DNA of 64,000 bases from Usnea hakonensis (Eukaryota > Ascomycota > Lecanoromycetes > Lecanorales > Parmeliaceae), in contig BLJB01000048.1 in assembly GCA_013423325.1 (NCBI GenBank), positions 124,001 to 188,000 of the forward strand, given 5' to 3'. The notes under the pieces are model-generated. The model did no database searches, was not told the origin of the DNA, and saw nothing but the letters and a program-made list of their open reading frames with translations. The position numbers and the translations under genes were made by a program. This document shows, piece after piece, positions 45,285-55,117 of this stretch (position 1 is its first letter; every line of letters starts with the position of its first letter).

Positions 45285-46304
45285 ATGCGGGCAAAACTGC
45301 CCACCACACTCATTTACCCTTTCTCCCGCCCCCACCCCACTCCCTCACCCCCCTTCCCCACCCCCCACCTCCTCCACCCCCCTCTCCCCCACCGCCCCCT
45401 AACCAGCACCCCCCCCCTCTCCAAAAAACAAAGCTCCAAACCCCCCGCGCCCCTCCCCCCCTCTTCCTCGGCCCAAGACCCCGAAACCACCGACCTCACG
45501 CCATACACGCGCAAATACAATCTCCCAGACTACCACGCCGACATCGCGCGCGCGCACGAGCATTTGCGGGCGGAGTTGGGGAAGATTAAGGCTGGGAGGC
45601 GGAGCGCGGATGAGATTGAGGGGTTGAGGGTTGTGTTGAAGGGGAAGGGGAAGGGGGGGGAGAGGGAGAAGGGTGAGAGGGAGAAGGAGAAGGGAGGGGG
45701 GGGAGGAGTGGTGTTGGGGGATTTGGCGAGTGTGGTGGTGCGGGGGAGGAATATTGGGGTGTTGGTTGGGGAGAAGGAGGTATGTTTTCTTATATTTTGT
45801 TTGGGGGGGGAGGGGAAAGGGTTATTCCTTTCTTCGTTGTTCAGAGTGTCGATTTACGCTTCGGGTTTTCCCCCCCCCCAACCCCTCCTTCCATCCCCAG
45901 AACCAAGTCCTCAAAACAAACCCCAAAGTACCAAACCCGCTAACCTCCCCTCCCCCCAGCATCTCAAACCGATCCTCTCATCCCTCGCCACCCTCCCCTC
46001 CCTAACCCCCACCACCTCCCCCACCGACCCCCTAACCCTCACCATCACCCTCCCCCCCGTCACCACCGAATCGCGCCTCCTCGCCAAACAGCAAGCCACC
46101 AAAAAGGGCGAGGAGGCGCTCTTTGCGCTACGAGAAGCGCGCGGGGCGCAGAGGAAGAAGAACCGGAGTAATGTGTTGAAAAGGTTGGTGGGGCCGGATG
46201 AGATGAAGAGGGTGGAGAGGGAGATTGAGAAGGTGAATGAGGGGGCGGTGCGGGAGGCGAAGGGGATGGTTGAGGGGTGTAAGAGGGGGTTGGAGGGGGG
46301 GTGA
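45285..46304 (+). CDS. RRF1: mitochondrial ribosome recycling factor (279 aa)
   Basis: Exons 45285-45779 and 45960-46304, phase 0. A Pro-rich presequence of about 60 residues is followed by RRF helix 1 (A-H-E-H-L-R-A-E-L-G-K-I-K-A-G-R) and the D-L-A-S-V strand. After the intron come H-L-K-P-I-L-S-S-L, the L-T-I-T-L-P-P-V-T-T-E-S-R motif and the long C-terminal helices with A-L-R-E-A-R-G-A-Q-R-K-K. It splits mitochondrial ribosomes after termination. The 180-nt intron is in frame and has no stop, so retention would give a 339-residue form; an alternative acceptor exists at 45900. Coding sequence alternates strikingly between C-rich and G-rich blocks. Confidence 0.85.
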   Translation: MRAKLPTTLIYPFSRPHPTPSPPFPTPHLLHPPLPHRPLTSTPPLSKKQSSKPPAPLPPSSSAQDPETTDLTPYTRKYNLPDYHADIARAHEHLRAELGKIKAGRRSADEIEGLRVVLKGKGKGGEREKGEREKEKGGGGGVVLGDLASVVVRGRNIGVLVGEKEVCFLIFCLGGEGKGLFLSSLFRVSIYASGFPPPQPLLPSPEPSPQNKPQSTKPANLPSPQHLKPILSSLATLPSLTPTTSPTDPLTLTITLPPVTTESRLLAKQQATKKGEEALFALREARGAQRKKNRSNVLKRLVGPDEMKRVEREIEKVNEGAVREAKGMVEGCKRGLEGG

Positions 46305-46694
46305 CGTTGATTTTGGGTGGAGGGGGTGAGGGGGAAGGAGTAATGCAGTGGAAAGCTGTGCCATTGTAAGATTTGATGGTGGCTGTAGCATAGCTGCAAA
46401 GCTTTACGGATAGATTGGAGGGACTGGTGAAGTTCATGGACATGTATGATCTTTCTCTATCCGTTCTAGCTAAACCGCATGACTCATAGGAAGATCAAAT
46501 AGACAGAGCCTCGAGGCCATCGAGTATTTCAGGATCCGACATGTGATTACGGAAAGAGGCATCTCCTGCACTATGGCTGAAGAGCAATTCAACTTTTGAG
46601 CAACCTAGGCAACGCGACTGCATGCCAGAGATACATTTCAACATGTCATGGATATCGTCAAAAGCACAATTCTGCTTTCTAGTGGGTTGGAAAT
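46305..46694. other. intergenic between convergent RRF and SSB genes
   Basis: No gene features. Contains both 3' regions. Confidence 0.45.
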
Positions 46695-49275
46695 TTAGCG
46701 GGTAGACATGGCCTTGGTTACTAGTCTCTTGAGAGCCAGCTCCTTCTTCTTGAGATCCTCAGAGGGGGAGTCTTGGATTTCCAGTTGCGCCATGGCGTCG
46801 CTGAGGGCTGTTTCAATCTTTTCTTTCGTCTTGCCCTTAAGTTTGAGAGACATCGTGGGATCCGATGTAATCTCTTCAACGCGAGAGATGTACGATTCGA
46901 GTTGTTGTCGGGCTTCGAACTTCTTGCTGAAGGCATCGTCGCTGTTCTTGAACTTGGCCGCATCTCGAAAATCGTTAGTACAGACACGTATAGATAATGT
47001 CAATTGAATTCTTACCGCTAATCATATTTTCAATCTCGCTCGACGACAACTTGCCGACGGAGTTGGAGATAGTAATGTTCGCGCTACGCCCGGATGTCTT
47101 CTCTGTAGCAGTGACTTTGAGAATACCGTTGACATCGACTTCGAAGACGACTTCCAGGACAGCTTGTCCGGCTCGGTAAGGTGGAATTGGGGCCAGGGTA
47201 AATTCGCCCAAAGAAGTGTTGTCCTCACAATTGACGCGTTCGCCCTGGAAGACTGGAAATTGGACTGTCTGCTGGTTGTCGGCAACAGTAGTAAATGTTC
47301 TGTTATCAAATGTATTAGTATCTGTTTATGATGGCTAACAAAACGCCGATGAAAATCCAAAATCGTGTGCCGTGAAATCGCGCCTAGGTCGAAACTTTGG
47401 CCACTCTTTACAAGTGACGCTTCCCAGCCTTTTGCATATCCAGATAAGAGGGCTTTGTACAAGCATGAGACGATAGATCGGAACGGATGATATTTCTAGT
47501 TGTTTAGTGCAAGTGGCAGAGGTGGAAGTTGGTAACATATCAAGGTCCTTGTTGTTGTAAAGAAGACCCAAAGCTGCTTCCAGCATGGCAATGGCAGTTG
47601 CACCTATCCGATCCATTGGGGTGGACGTTGGACTGGCCCAATATCGTTCTTGCAAATAAGATCCGAGGCTCCTTCTAGCATAGTAATGGCAATTGTACTT
47701 GCCCGGTCCATTAGGGAAAGGATGTGAGGAAAAAGAGGAAATAGAATGGTAACTAACCTCTTCTTAATCGAAGGAATTCCTACCCCACGGGGAACCACGG
47801 CCGCGAAGATATTACCCTCCATGGCAACACCAAGGGAGAGAGGAACAACGTCGAGGAGCAAAAGGTCTGCAGTGTCAGCGGACGTAGCTTTCCCTGACAA
47901 GATGCCAGCTTGAACGGCAGCACCATAGGCAACCGCCTCGTCAGGGTTGATGCTCTTCTCCAGCTTCTTGCCGTCGAAGAAGTCACTGAGTAGCTTCTGT
48001 ATCCTCGGAATACGGGTAGAACCACCAACAAGCACAATCTCATCAACCTTACTCTTATCGAGACTTGCGTCCTTCAACACCTGTTGAACTGGGTCGATCG
48101 TCCCGTTGAACGCCTTAGCGTTAAGATCTTCAAAACGAGCGCGAGTGATCTGAGCGTTGAAGTCTTCCCCATCGAAGAGAGAGTCTATTTCAACAGTTGT
48201 TTGTGTACCATTAGACAGCGTACGCTTGGCCCGCTCACAGGCCGTCCGTAAGCGCCGGAGAGCACGCGAGTCTCCCGAAAGATCCTTTTTGGTTTTCCGC
48301 TGGAATTCCTTCTTGAAGTGATCCAAGAGGTTGGTGTCAAAGTCCTGACCTCCAAGATGAGTATCACCAGCCGTAGCCTTGACAGTGAACACTCCTCCCT
48401 GGATATGCAGCAAAGACACATCGAATGTTCCTCCTCCCAAATCGTAGATCAGAACATTCCTCTCCTTCTCCGATTTTCCTGCGCCGAGACCGTAGGCAAT
48501 AGCAGCAGCTGTGGGTTCGTTGATGATTCGCAAGACTTGTAGATCGGCGATTGCGCCAGCGTCTTTCGTTGCTTGGCGCTGGTTGTCGTTGAAGTATGCT
48601 GGGACGGTGATCACAGCCTTTTTGACTTTCTTGCCCAGCTTGGTCTCTGCAACCTCTTTCATCTATGCACTTGTCAAATCTAGGGATGGTTCTGCGAATT
48701 GCTAGCAAACGTACTTTCATCAAAACCATTGATGAAATCTCTTGTGGAGAAAATGTCTTGGTGTCTTTGAGGTATTCAACTTGCACCATTGGATTTCCTC
48801 CCTGGTCCACGACTTTAAAAGGCCATGACTCGATATCCTTCTTGACGGTAGGGTCATCATATCGTCGTCCAATAAGACGCCTGAGGAAAATGTTGGTAAT
48901 AGCCCTATAGGAGGACGGCTCCCAAGATATTCTTCTGGACTTGGCTTACTTGATATCAAATATTGTGTTCGCAGGGTTCATAGCAGCCTGGTTCTTTGCC
49001 GACTCGCCAATTAATCGCTCCTCCTCCGTGAAAGAGACGAAGGATGGTGTAGTGAAACTACCCTGCTCGTTGGCAACTTGAGGTCGGCGCGTTAGCTGAT
49101 TCTCGTGCTGTAGGCGTATGTAGCGTACTGATCTCCACATTTGTGCCCTCATAATTGGCAACACATGAGTAAGTAGTACCTAAATTCACGGTCAGAAAGC
49201 TTCGAGGCGCAAAGGCTGCGGATGGATGATACCCAAGTCAATGCCTATGGCTCCTTCGTAGACTTCTTCCGACAT
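46695..49275 (-). CDS. SSB1: ribosome-associated Hsp70 of the SSB type (614 aa)
   Basis: Seven exons: 49275-49233, 49179-49129, 49076-48950, 48880-48715, 48662-47758, 47299-47016, 46963-46695; all phases agree. The N terminus V-Y-E-G-A-I-G-I-D-L-G-T-T-Y-S-C-V is typical of Ssb. Hsp70 motifs are I-I-N-E-P-T-A-A-A-I-A-Y-G-L, D-L-G-G-G-T-F-D-V, and V-L-V-G-G-S-T-R-I-P. The C terminus lacks EEVD or an ER signal, as in Ssb. It binds nascent chains at the ribosome with the RAC complex. Length equals the yeast protein. Most introns are 52-69 nt, but intron 5 is 458 nt and contains an internal duplication. Another four introns fall within the first 600 bases, common in highly expressed fungal genes. 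Confidence 0.95.
47562..47715. repeat. direct duplication inside SSB intron 5
   Basis: Two diverged copies (about 47562-47620 and 47657-47715) share GCTKCTTCYAGCATRG, AATGGCARTTG and GGTCCATTRGGG-type blocks at a spacing of about 95 bases. They lie wholly in the intron. Confidence 0.65.
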
Positions 49276-49798
49276 AGTAGATATATTTTGTGAGGTCTAT
49301 CAGAGGTTGAGATGGTGCTTGGTGAGGGAAAAGGAGCAGCTCAAAATGAAGAGGGCGGTGTGAGAGATTTCGCAGCTGAATCTCAAAAAATTTCGAGACA
49401 CAACGGTGGGAAGATACCCGCCCGCTAGTGCGATCTTAAATAGGTACCTAAGTACCTAGCCTACCTTAATTATTAGGTACTTTAGGTACACGTTACTTCA
49501 TGAATTTTCACAGATCTTCCTAATTAATGAGTTGTGGAAAATTCTATACATAGTTTGCAGTCAGATTGTATTTAGAGAACAACGATGTGGTCTTCTGATA
49601 TAGACTCCTTCTTTTCCCCCAGTCGATACTTACCTTTGGTAGATCTACGAAATTCGCAGTGTTCAATAATCAGCCACGTCTATAGCCGATGAAGAAAGAA
49701 ATTCGTTTATGCCGTGGATTTTGAAGTCCACACTCGACGCTGAGACGACAGCTAATTCCCGTACCTGAATCGCGCCGGAGTGCATCTTCTGAAAGCTT
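49276..49798. other. region between SSB start and RSC4 end with clustered GTAC palindromes
   Basis: 49440-49492 holds GGTACCTAAGTACCTAGCC and TTAGGTACTTTAGGTACAC, a dense cluster of TAGGTAC/GTACCTA motifs about 170-220 bases upstream of the SSB start. It could be a regulatory site or a small repeat. No gene. Confidence 0.45.
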
Positions 49799-52477
49799 TT
49801 ATAACATCTTCTGGAGGTGAATAAAGACAGTAATCTTCTCGAACTCGATATCCTGCCCCGAGCCAACCTTCGGAGCGCCTCTGGGAGGACCTGCGACGAC
49901 TTCAACATCGATAGTGTTGACTCCGGGTACGAGACGCGTCTCAAAGACTGGACGTCTAGGATCAGGCTCTCCAGTCTGTCGAGTCGGTTCAAGTCTGTTG
50001 TTTCCGCACGAAACAATTGTCTTGCTGGGCCGATGCACAAGACTCGAAGAGACCGTCGGCATGATGCGCAGGAAGAAGTGTGTGTATGGCACAGTAATGG
50101 TCCGGGACTGCTGAGTGTGAGTAGGAGATGCAGGTATATCAAGGCTGAGATGTTGGTCCTTAATCTTCAAGCCAGGATGTGTGGCGACGTTGAGGTTCGT
50201 GATCAGTGCCTCTGAAGTACCTAACACCGTTCAGTAAATTATTAATGAAAATGATGAAACCAAGACTCACCTTTTCCGGGCTGCCTCAACCGTGAATTGA
50301 AAGGCGTATTTGAAGCTTGGCTTGCAGGAGCCACACCGTTCGGGGCTGCTTGAGGATGTGGGCTACCACTTGGCACTCGAGAGGACCCTTGGATCGGCGG
50401 AGGCATTTGCAAGTTTGAAGCACTCGGGCTCTGTCGAGTTTCGCTTGTTCCATTCGGAATCGCATTGAGTGCCGGCGATTGGCTCAGGACTGCTTCGGTC
50501 TTCATGCCGTTCATGGTGTGTTCAGAAGATCCGCTTCTTTCGTGAGACTGTCGATTTAGGGCGGAATTGGATACTACTCCTGAGCGAGAGTATGAGAATT
50601 GAAAGACCTTGCCAGGGGGAGCTGTTGCGTTACCTTTACCCGGGGCGTAGCCGTTGGCTCCCGCTCGCACGAGCTCCTGTTGGCGTTTGAGAGACTCATT
50701 ATCCACCGAAATTGAAGCTGGACCAGCTGCCTTCTGCCCGCCGAATTTCAAGGTGATCTTTGGAGGTTCCGGAGACTTGACTGGCATTCTAAGCTTGACC
50801 TTTGGCTGCGGTGGCTCTGCAACAAATCGTTTCGCTTCTGCAAGTCGAGTATTGAAGTACGACTGGCGCATCGTTCAGTACTTTGTATTCAGCTATAGGC
50901 AGGAATGACGAACCTCAAGTTCCTCGGATAAGAGGTATATGTCACTACCGTCTTCGTTGTAATTACGAGCATTGCTCCAGATATAACTGACTTCTTCCTC
51001 GAAAGCGTGCCAGCTCTTTAAGAAAGTCGACCCCGTTGGTGGCTCTCTACCTTTAATACCCCGTACAAGCTTGTTGACGCTTTTGAGTGAGACGGGATGC
51101 TTTATAAGTTTATAATAATCTAGGAGGGTTCGAGGGGGGAGAGTGATGAAAGGTGAAAAGATTGCGTTATCTCTATTGTAGACAATTAGCATATACAGGC
51201 ACGATGATAATCCAACATACTCGGCATCTGTGTGGTTCATGATCCCAACCACGATCTTCTCTTGGGCCTGCTGAAATGTGTTGCCCTCAAAGCTTTCGTA
51301 AGGACCCTCAACATCTTGTGCTGCTGGCGTCGAGCTTGCTCTATGATCGTTTGCTGCTGCGGACGAGCCTACACGTGTGACTAGCCGGGTACGCTTCTCT
51401 GGAACTTTGACAATCTCCTCGGGATCGGTATCACCCTCTGCATCTTGCTCATGGATGTCCTCCTGCTTTTCTTGTTTCTCCCGCCACCCTTCGGGAACCG
51501 GGGTAGTATAAGGGACGTAGCTCGGGTCTCTGTAGGCTGGATTGTTCTCTTGCATGAAGACTTGCAGTTGTTTGCGTATCTTTTCAGAATCAGAGAAGGC
51601 TTGGGAGCGCTTTTCGTTGAAAGCTTTGGCATTACTGATCATGCGTCTGAGATCCCCCTCCAAGCTGGTCATCTGAGGGTACTCATGATTATTCAGTTTT
51701 GCCTAGGGTGGGACCGTCGTCAGCAGTCTGTATGGCAATCAAGCGAGAGGATGGAGTGTTTGGCACTGGACAATCTTTAAAAGAAAATAGATTTGCCCCC
51801 CAACATCTTCAAGCTGACTGACCTCGATCGTATCCAGAGCCACGGGAAGACCGACTCTCTGATAATAGTTGGGCACCTTCTTCTATATGATGATTGCGCT
51901 TTAGTGGTTTCCTTGTTCTTGCGAGATAGATATCGTACCTTGTCAGGTAAAGACAAGAACAATGTAGCTATAAGTCGATCCCTAATGTGAAATTGTATTA
52001 GCGACGATGGCTCAAGTTTGCGTATGCGCAGGTGTATTGGCATGCTGACCCTTTGTCGCGGGCACTTTTAATTTGATCCAGGAATTGAAGACCAAGCTTG
52101 GTAGTCCCCTCGGACGTTTCCCCATCGTCAACCTGGAAGAGAATTCTGTATCAGCCATAGTGTGGGTAGCGATGGGCAACTTGGGCACTTGGGAAGGTGG
52201 TTGCATTGACAGACAAATAGCGCGAGAGGCAGACGTAGAGTTGACAGGTCAAGCCTTGCGGCCCTAGCGAAAGGCGATGACCATGTCCGTGAATTCTCCT
52301 CACCCCTCGTCCCTCTTCAAGTACAACCACACAACAGCCACACCGCGCCCCAACAGCGTGAAATAGAATTCAAAGCAGGCATACCTGTGTCTTCCTTCGC
52401 TTTGAAACGGGACCTTCCATTTCCTCTAGCGATTGCGAGGGTTTTGCGCTCGTGGCAGCTCTTCGCTTCGAGCTCAT
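49799..52477 (-). CDS. RSC4: RSC chromatin remodelling complex subunit RSC4, double bromodomain (677 aa)
   Basis: Eight exons: 52477-52385, 52132-52050, 51981-51939, 51882-51823, 51702-51221, 51172-50914, 50862-50271, 50220-49799; phases are consistent. Bromodomain 1 is assembled over exons 3-5 (L-F-L-S-L-P, V-P-N-Y-Y-Q-R-V-G-L-P, M-I-S-N-A-K-A-F-N). Bromodomain 2 has I-T-L-P-P-R-T-L-L-D-Y-Y-K-L-I-K-H-P-V-S-L and N-A-R-N-Y-N-E-D-G-S. A Ser/Pro-rich linker precedes the conserved C-terminal domain ending F-E-K-I-T-V-F-I. Rsc4 reads acetylated H3 for the RSC remodeller. The first intron (252 nt) is long. Exon 4 has two acceptors three bases apart (51882 or 51879). Confidence 0.9.
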
Positions 52478-53211
52478 CTTTTAAGAGCCGGCGGTCGCAA
52501 GGAGGTTAGCAGAGGTTGCGGGCAACCAATACCCCGTCGGAGTCAGCACCGCTGGCAACTACAATTCAACGATCCAACTCAACAACCCTTCGAGTTATTG
52601 GGGATACCTTGGCGCCGGAGAACTCGTCGCACTCTTTTGGGAGGCAGTCTTGGATGATCTTCGAACGCGATTACGTAGAGAATGGCAATGAGCGCGAGGA
52701 AAATCGCTATACGTCTCAACAAAAGAGCTGGGAGAGTTGAATGGGAGTCCTTAGTGGCAAGCAGCTGTACGTACGAGATGCGATCATCCAGCGACCAAAG
52801 GCCTGTATTCAAACACTATCATCATCCCATGCTGTTTTGATGGGCATCTTAGAATGTGGTTAGCGTGCCAAGAAATCTTCTGCCCCGCGAAGAAGCGCAC
52901 GGAAAACGCAGGCGCACGCTCTCTGTGTTTACTTTCCAAGCTCACACAATACAATACTCCATACTTAATCTTGCTTGATCACGCACGGAACTGCCCATCT
53001 CTAAAAGGCTTGCACTCGCTTTATGTATTATTGTGCTGCCTATATTTCGTGACATCCTCCACCCTTCTTATTCATCGTAACGGTCAGGAATCAGTACCTG
53101 GGTTTCCTACGAATTGCTCGAAACAGATCACCCTCTCCAACGACTTGTCAAACTTCTTCCCTCCAGTGACTTTATCACTCTGTCGGTCACCGGCTTCCAC
53201 TTTAGTGAGCC
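52478..53211. other. divergent promoter region of RSC4 and CKS1
   Basis: 734 bases without a supported gene. Short frames at 52516-52740 and 52854-53231 have no family features. Confidence 0.45.
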
Positions 53212-53724
53212 ATGGCTGCTCTAGACCATAACAGGAGGAATAAGCAGCCAAGGCTATTGAAGGATTCAGAGAAACACGACTTGGAAGAATTCGTGGAAGC
53301 AATTCACTATTCCTCAAGGTGATATCTGGGGTGCTTTGAATTCCTTGGATTAGCTAATAGATATATCAGATATTCGGACGATGAGAACGAGTATCGGCAC
53401 GTGCAACTACCTAAAGAGATGATAAAAAAGATACCAAAAGACTATTTCGACCCGACCAAAGGCACGCTGAAATTACTGTGGGAGGATGAGTGGAGAGGAC
53501 TTGGCATCACACAGGTACGTACGATTCAACGGGGACACTGAAGATCCGAGCAGCAACTAAGTGCGCGTCTGATAAGAGCCTGGGATGGGAGCATTACGAA
53601 GTACATGAACCAGAACCACATATCCTCCTGTTCAAGTAAGCTACACACGCCTCAATGAAAGACTGCTAGCCTTCTGATGATCATCAGGCGACCCATCAAT
53701 TATCAGCCACCGGTACTACATTAG
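53212..53724 (+). CDS. CKS1: cyclin-dependent kinase regulatory subunit CKS1 (115 aa)
   Basis: Four small exons: 53212-53318, 53370-53514, 53577-53635, 53688-53724; phases 2, 0, 2 agree. The CKS fold is complete: I-H-Y-S-S-R-Y-S-D-D-E-N-E-Y-R-H-V, the phosphate-binding region, L-P-K-E-M, W-R-G-L-G-I-T-Q-S-L-G-W-E-H-Y, and the diagnostic H-E-P-E-P-H-I-L-L-F-K-R-P hinge. It binds Cdk1, recognises phosphothreonine and guides multisite phosphorylation. The N-terminal 34 residues extend beyond the core. No single exon exceeds 145 nt, so the gene is easy to miss in an ORF scan. Confidence 0.95.
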
Positions 53725-54027
53725 CAGCATCTCGATTCCTCCCCAACTTGCGACACTCTGCCTGCACGGGACTTCATTTATTTCAGTACTTCAGCATTTC
53801 AGCCTACGGCGGTAAACGTTAACGAAGCATGTCTTCAGCGGGGATTGCGGCATAGACCGGAAGATGTTCCGGCAAGATTGGGCATGGAAATCACGATTTT
53901 CATGTCATGACTCTACTCTGTATTTAGCCACCAATCGATAACTAGCAGATGTTAGTGCCTTTAGCATTTATGAAGCTACCAGAGAGCCGACTATCGCCGG
54001 TGACGATGACACGACTCCGCACAGTGC
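53725..54027. other. intergenic between convergent genes
   Basis: No features seen. Confidence 0.45.
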
Positions 54028-54836
54028 TCATTTGACGTTCTTCTCTAGCCATTCCTCCCACTGCTGACCGGTGAAACTACTCGAAACGCTTCCGTCCTCG
54101 ATGCCCTAGCATATTCATTAGTCAGTCTTGCTGCACGTTCAGATCATGACTACTCACATTGAACAAAACCGTTGGTGTCACGTGAACACCTGTCCGTCGG
54201 TTCGCCTGTGGGCCAGGCAATCAGCTACACATTTGCTCCAAACTCCCGTGGGAGCCTCACCTTCACCATTAGCTTCATGTCGTCTGTTACTTTATTTCCA
54301 ATGTTCAAAGCTCCTCCCTCTCCAGGCTTGTCCGAGATCTCTAACAGCTCGAGCACCTGGCTTTCCTCCAAACCAACGCTTCCTGCCAACTTCGCCAGAC
54401 GCTTGTACGTATCATTGCGCGCCTCGTTCACAACATTCACATCGAAGTACTCCTGCTGGTGTTCAAAAAGCGCCTCACTGAAAGGCCAAAACTTATCAGG
54501 AGCAAGTCTCAATACAGCTGCACCAGCTTCATGGACAAGCGTGCTGGAAGGATGCCATGGTTGGATTTGCTGACGGAAGAGAAATTGGACCTTTGCAGGG
54601 TATTTTTGAGAGAGGTTAGGGAGTATAGATTTGTAGAGGGTGTTGAACATTTTGGCAGAAAAAGGGCAGACGTAGTCGAGGTAAAGCTCGATGGTGTGAA
54701 TGGCCTTTGGTGAGACGTTAGCGGAGAAGGCCTGGCCGGAAAATTTGGGAGCGAGTGCCATCCTGGCAAAGAGCTGGTTGGATAGCAGTAAAGTGAGATG
54801 ATTGCTGTAAGCTTTGAGGAGGTTGGCGGGGAACAT
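54028..54836 (-). CDS. DsbA/thioredoxin-like fold protein (233 aa)
   Basis: Exons 54836-54261, 54205-54158, 54105-54028, all in phase 0. After a possible leader the fold begins I-H-T-I-E-L-Y-L-D-Y-V-C-P-F-S-A-K-M, a thioredoxin-type strand and active-site turn with C-P-F-S, that is one cysteine instead of CxxC. The helical insertion runs from about residue 75 to 180. The cis-Pro loop is V-H-V-T-P-T-V-L-F-N, followed by the last helix (W-E-E-W-L-E-K). The single cysteine suggests a non-disulfide-oxidising or glutathione-type chemistry. The start is uncertain: an internal ATG at 54761 (M-A-L-A-P-K-F) would remove a 25-residue N-terminal stretch. Confidence 0.82.
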
Positions 54837-55117
54837 TGATTGCCGGGTAACAAGGGTGATTTTTTGACACCGAACTCCAGATTCAATTGATTCTCGAGCC
54901 CTTGTATCACTTATGCGCCCTTTCTATGGGCTATCATAATCTACGACACGCTACTCAAATGGGAAGAAGGTCAAAATCTATAAGCATTAGACCTGGCCAA
55001 ACATCATCTTACAAAGGTTACTGTGAGCCGAGGATGAAGGCCGGTCACCTCAGAAACCATTCGTGTTGAGGCGGAGTATAGAACTGTTGGCCTGGCCAAA
55101 GATAGGGGAGGAACGTA
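54837..55117. promoter_or_regulatory. bidirectional promoter of the DsbA-like gene and TAF2
   Basis: 281 bases between divergent starts. No strong TATA box. Confidence 0.45.
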
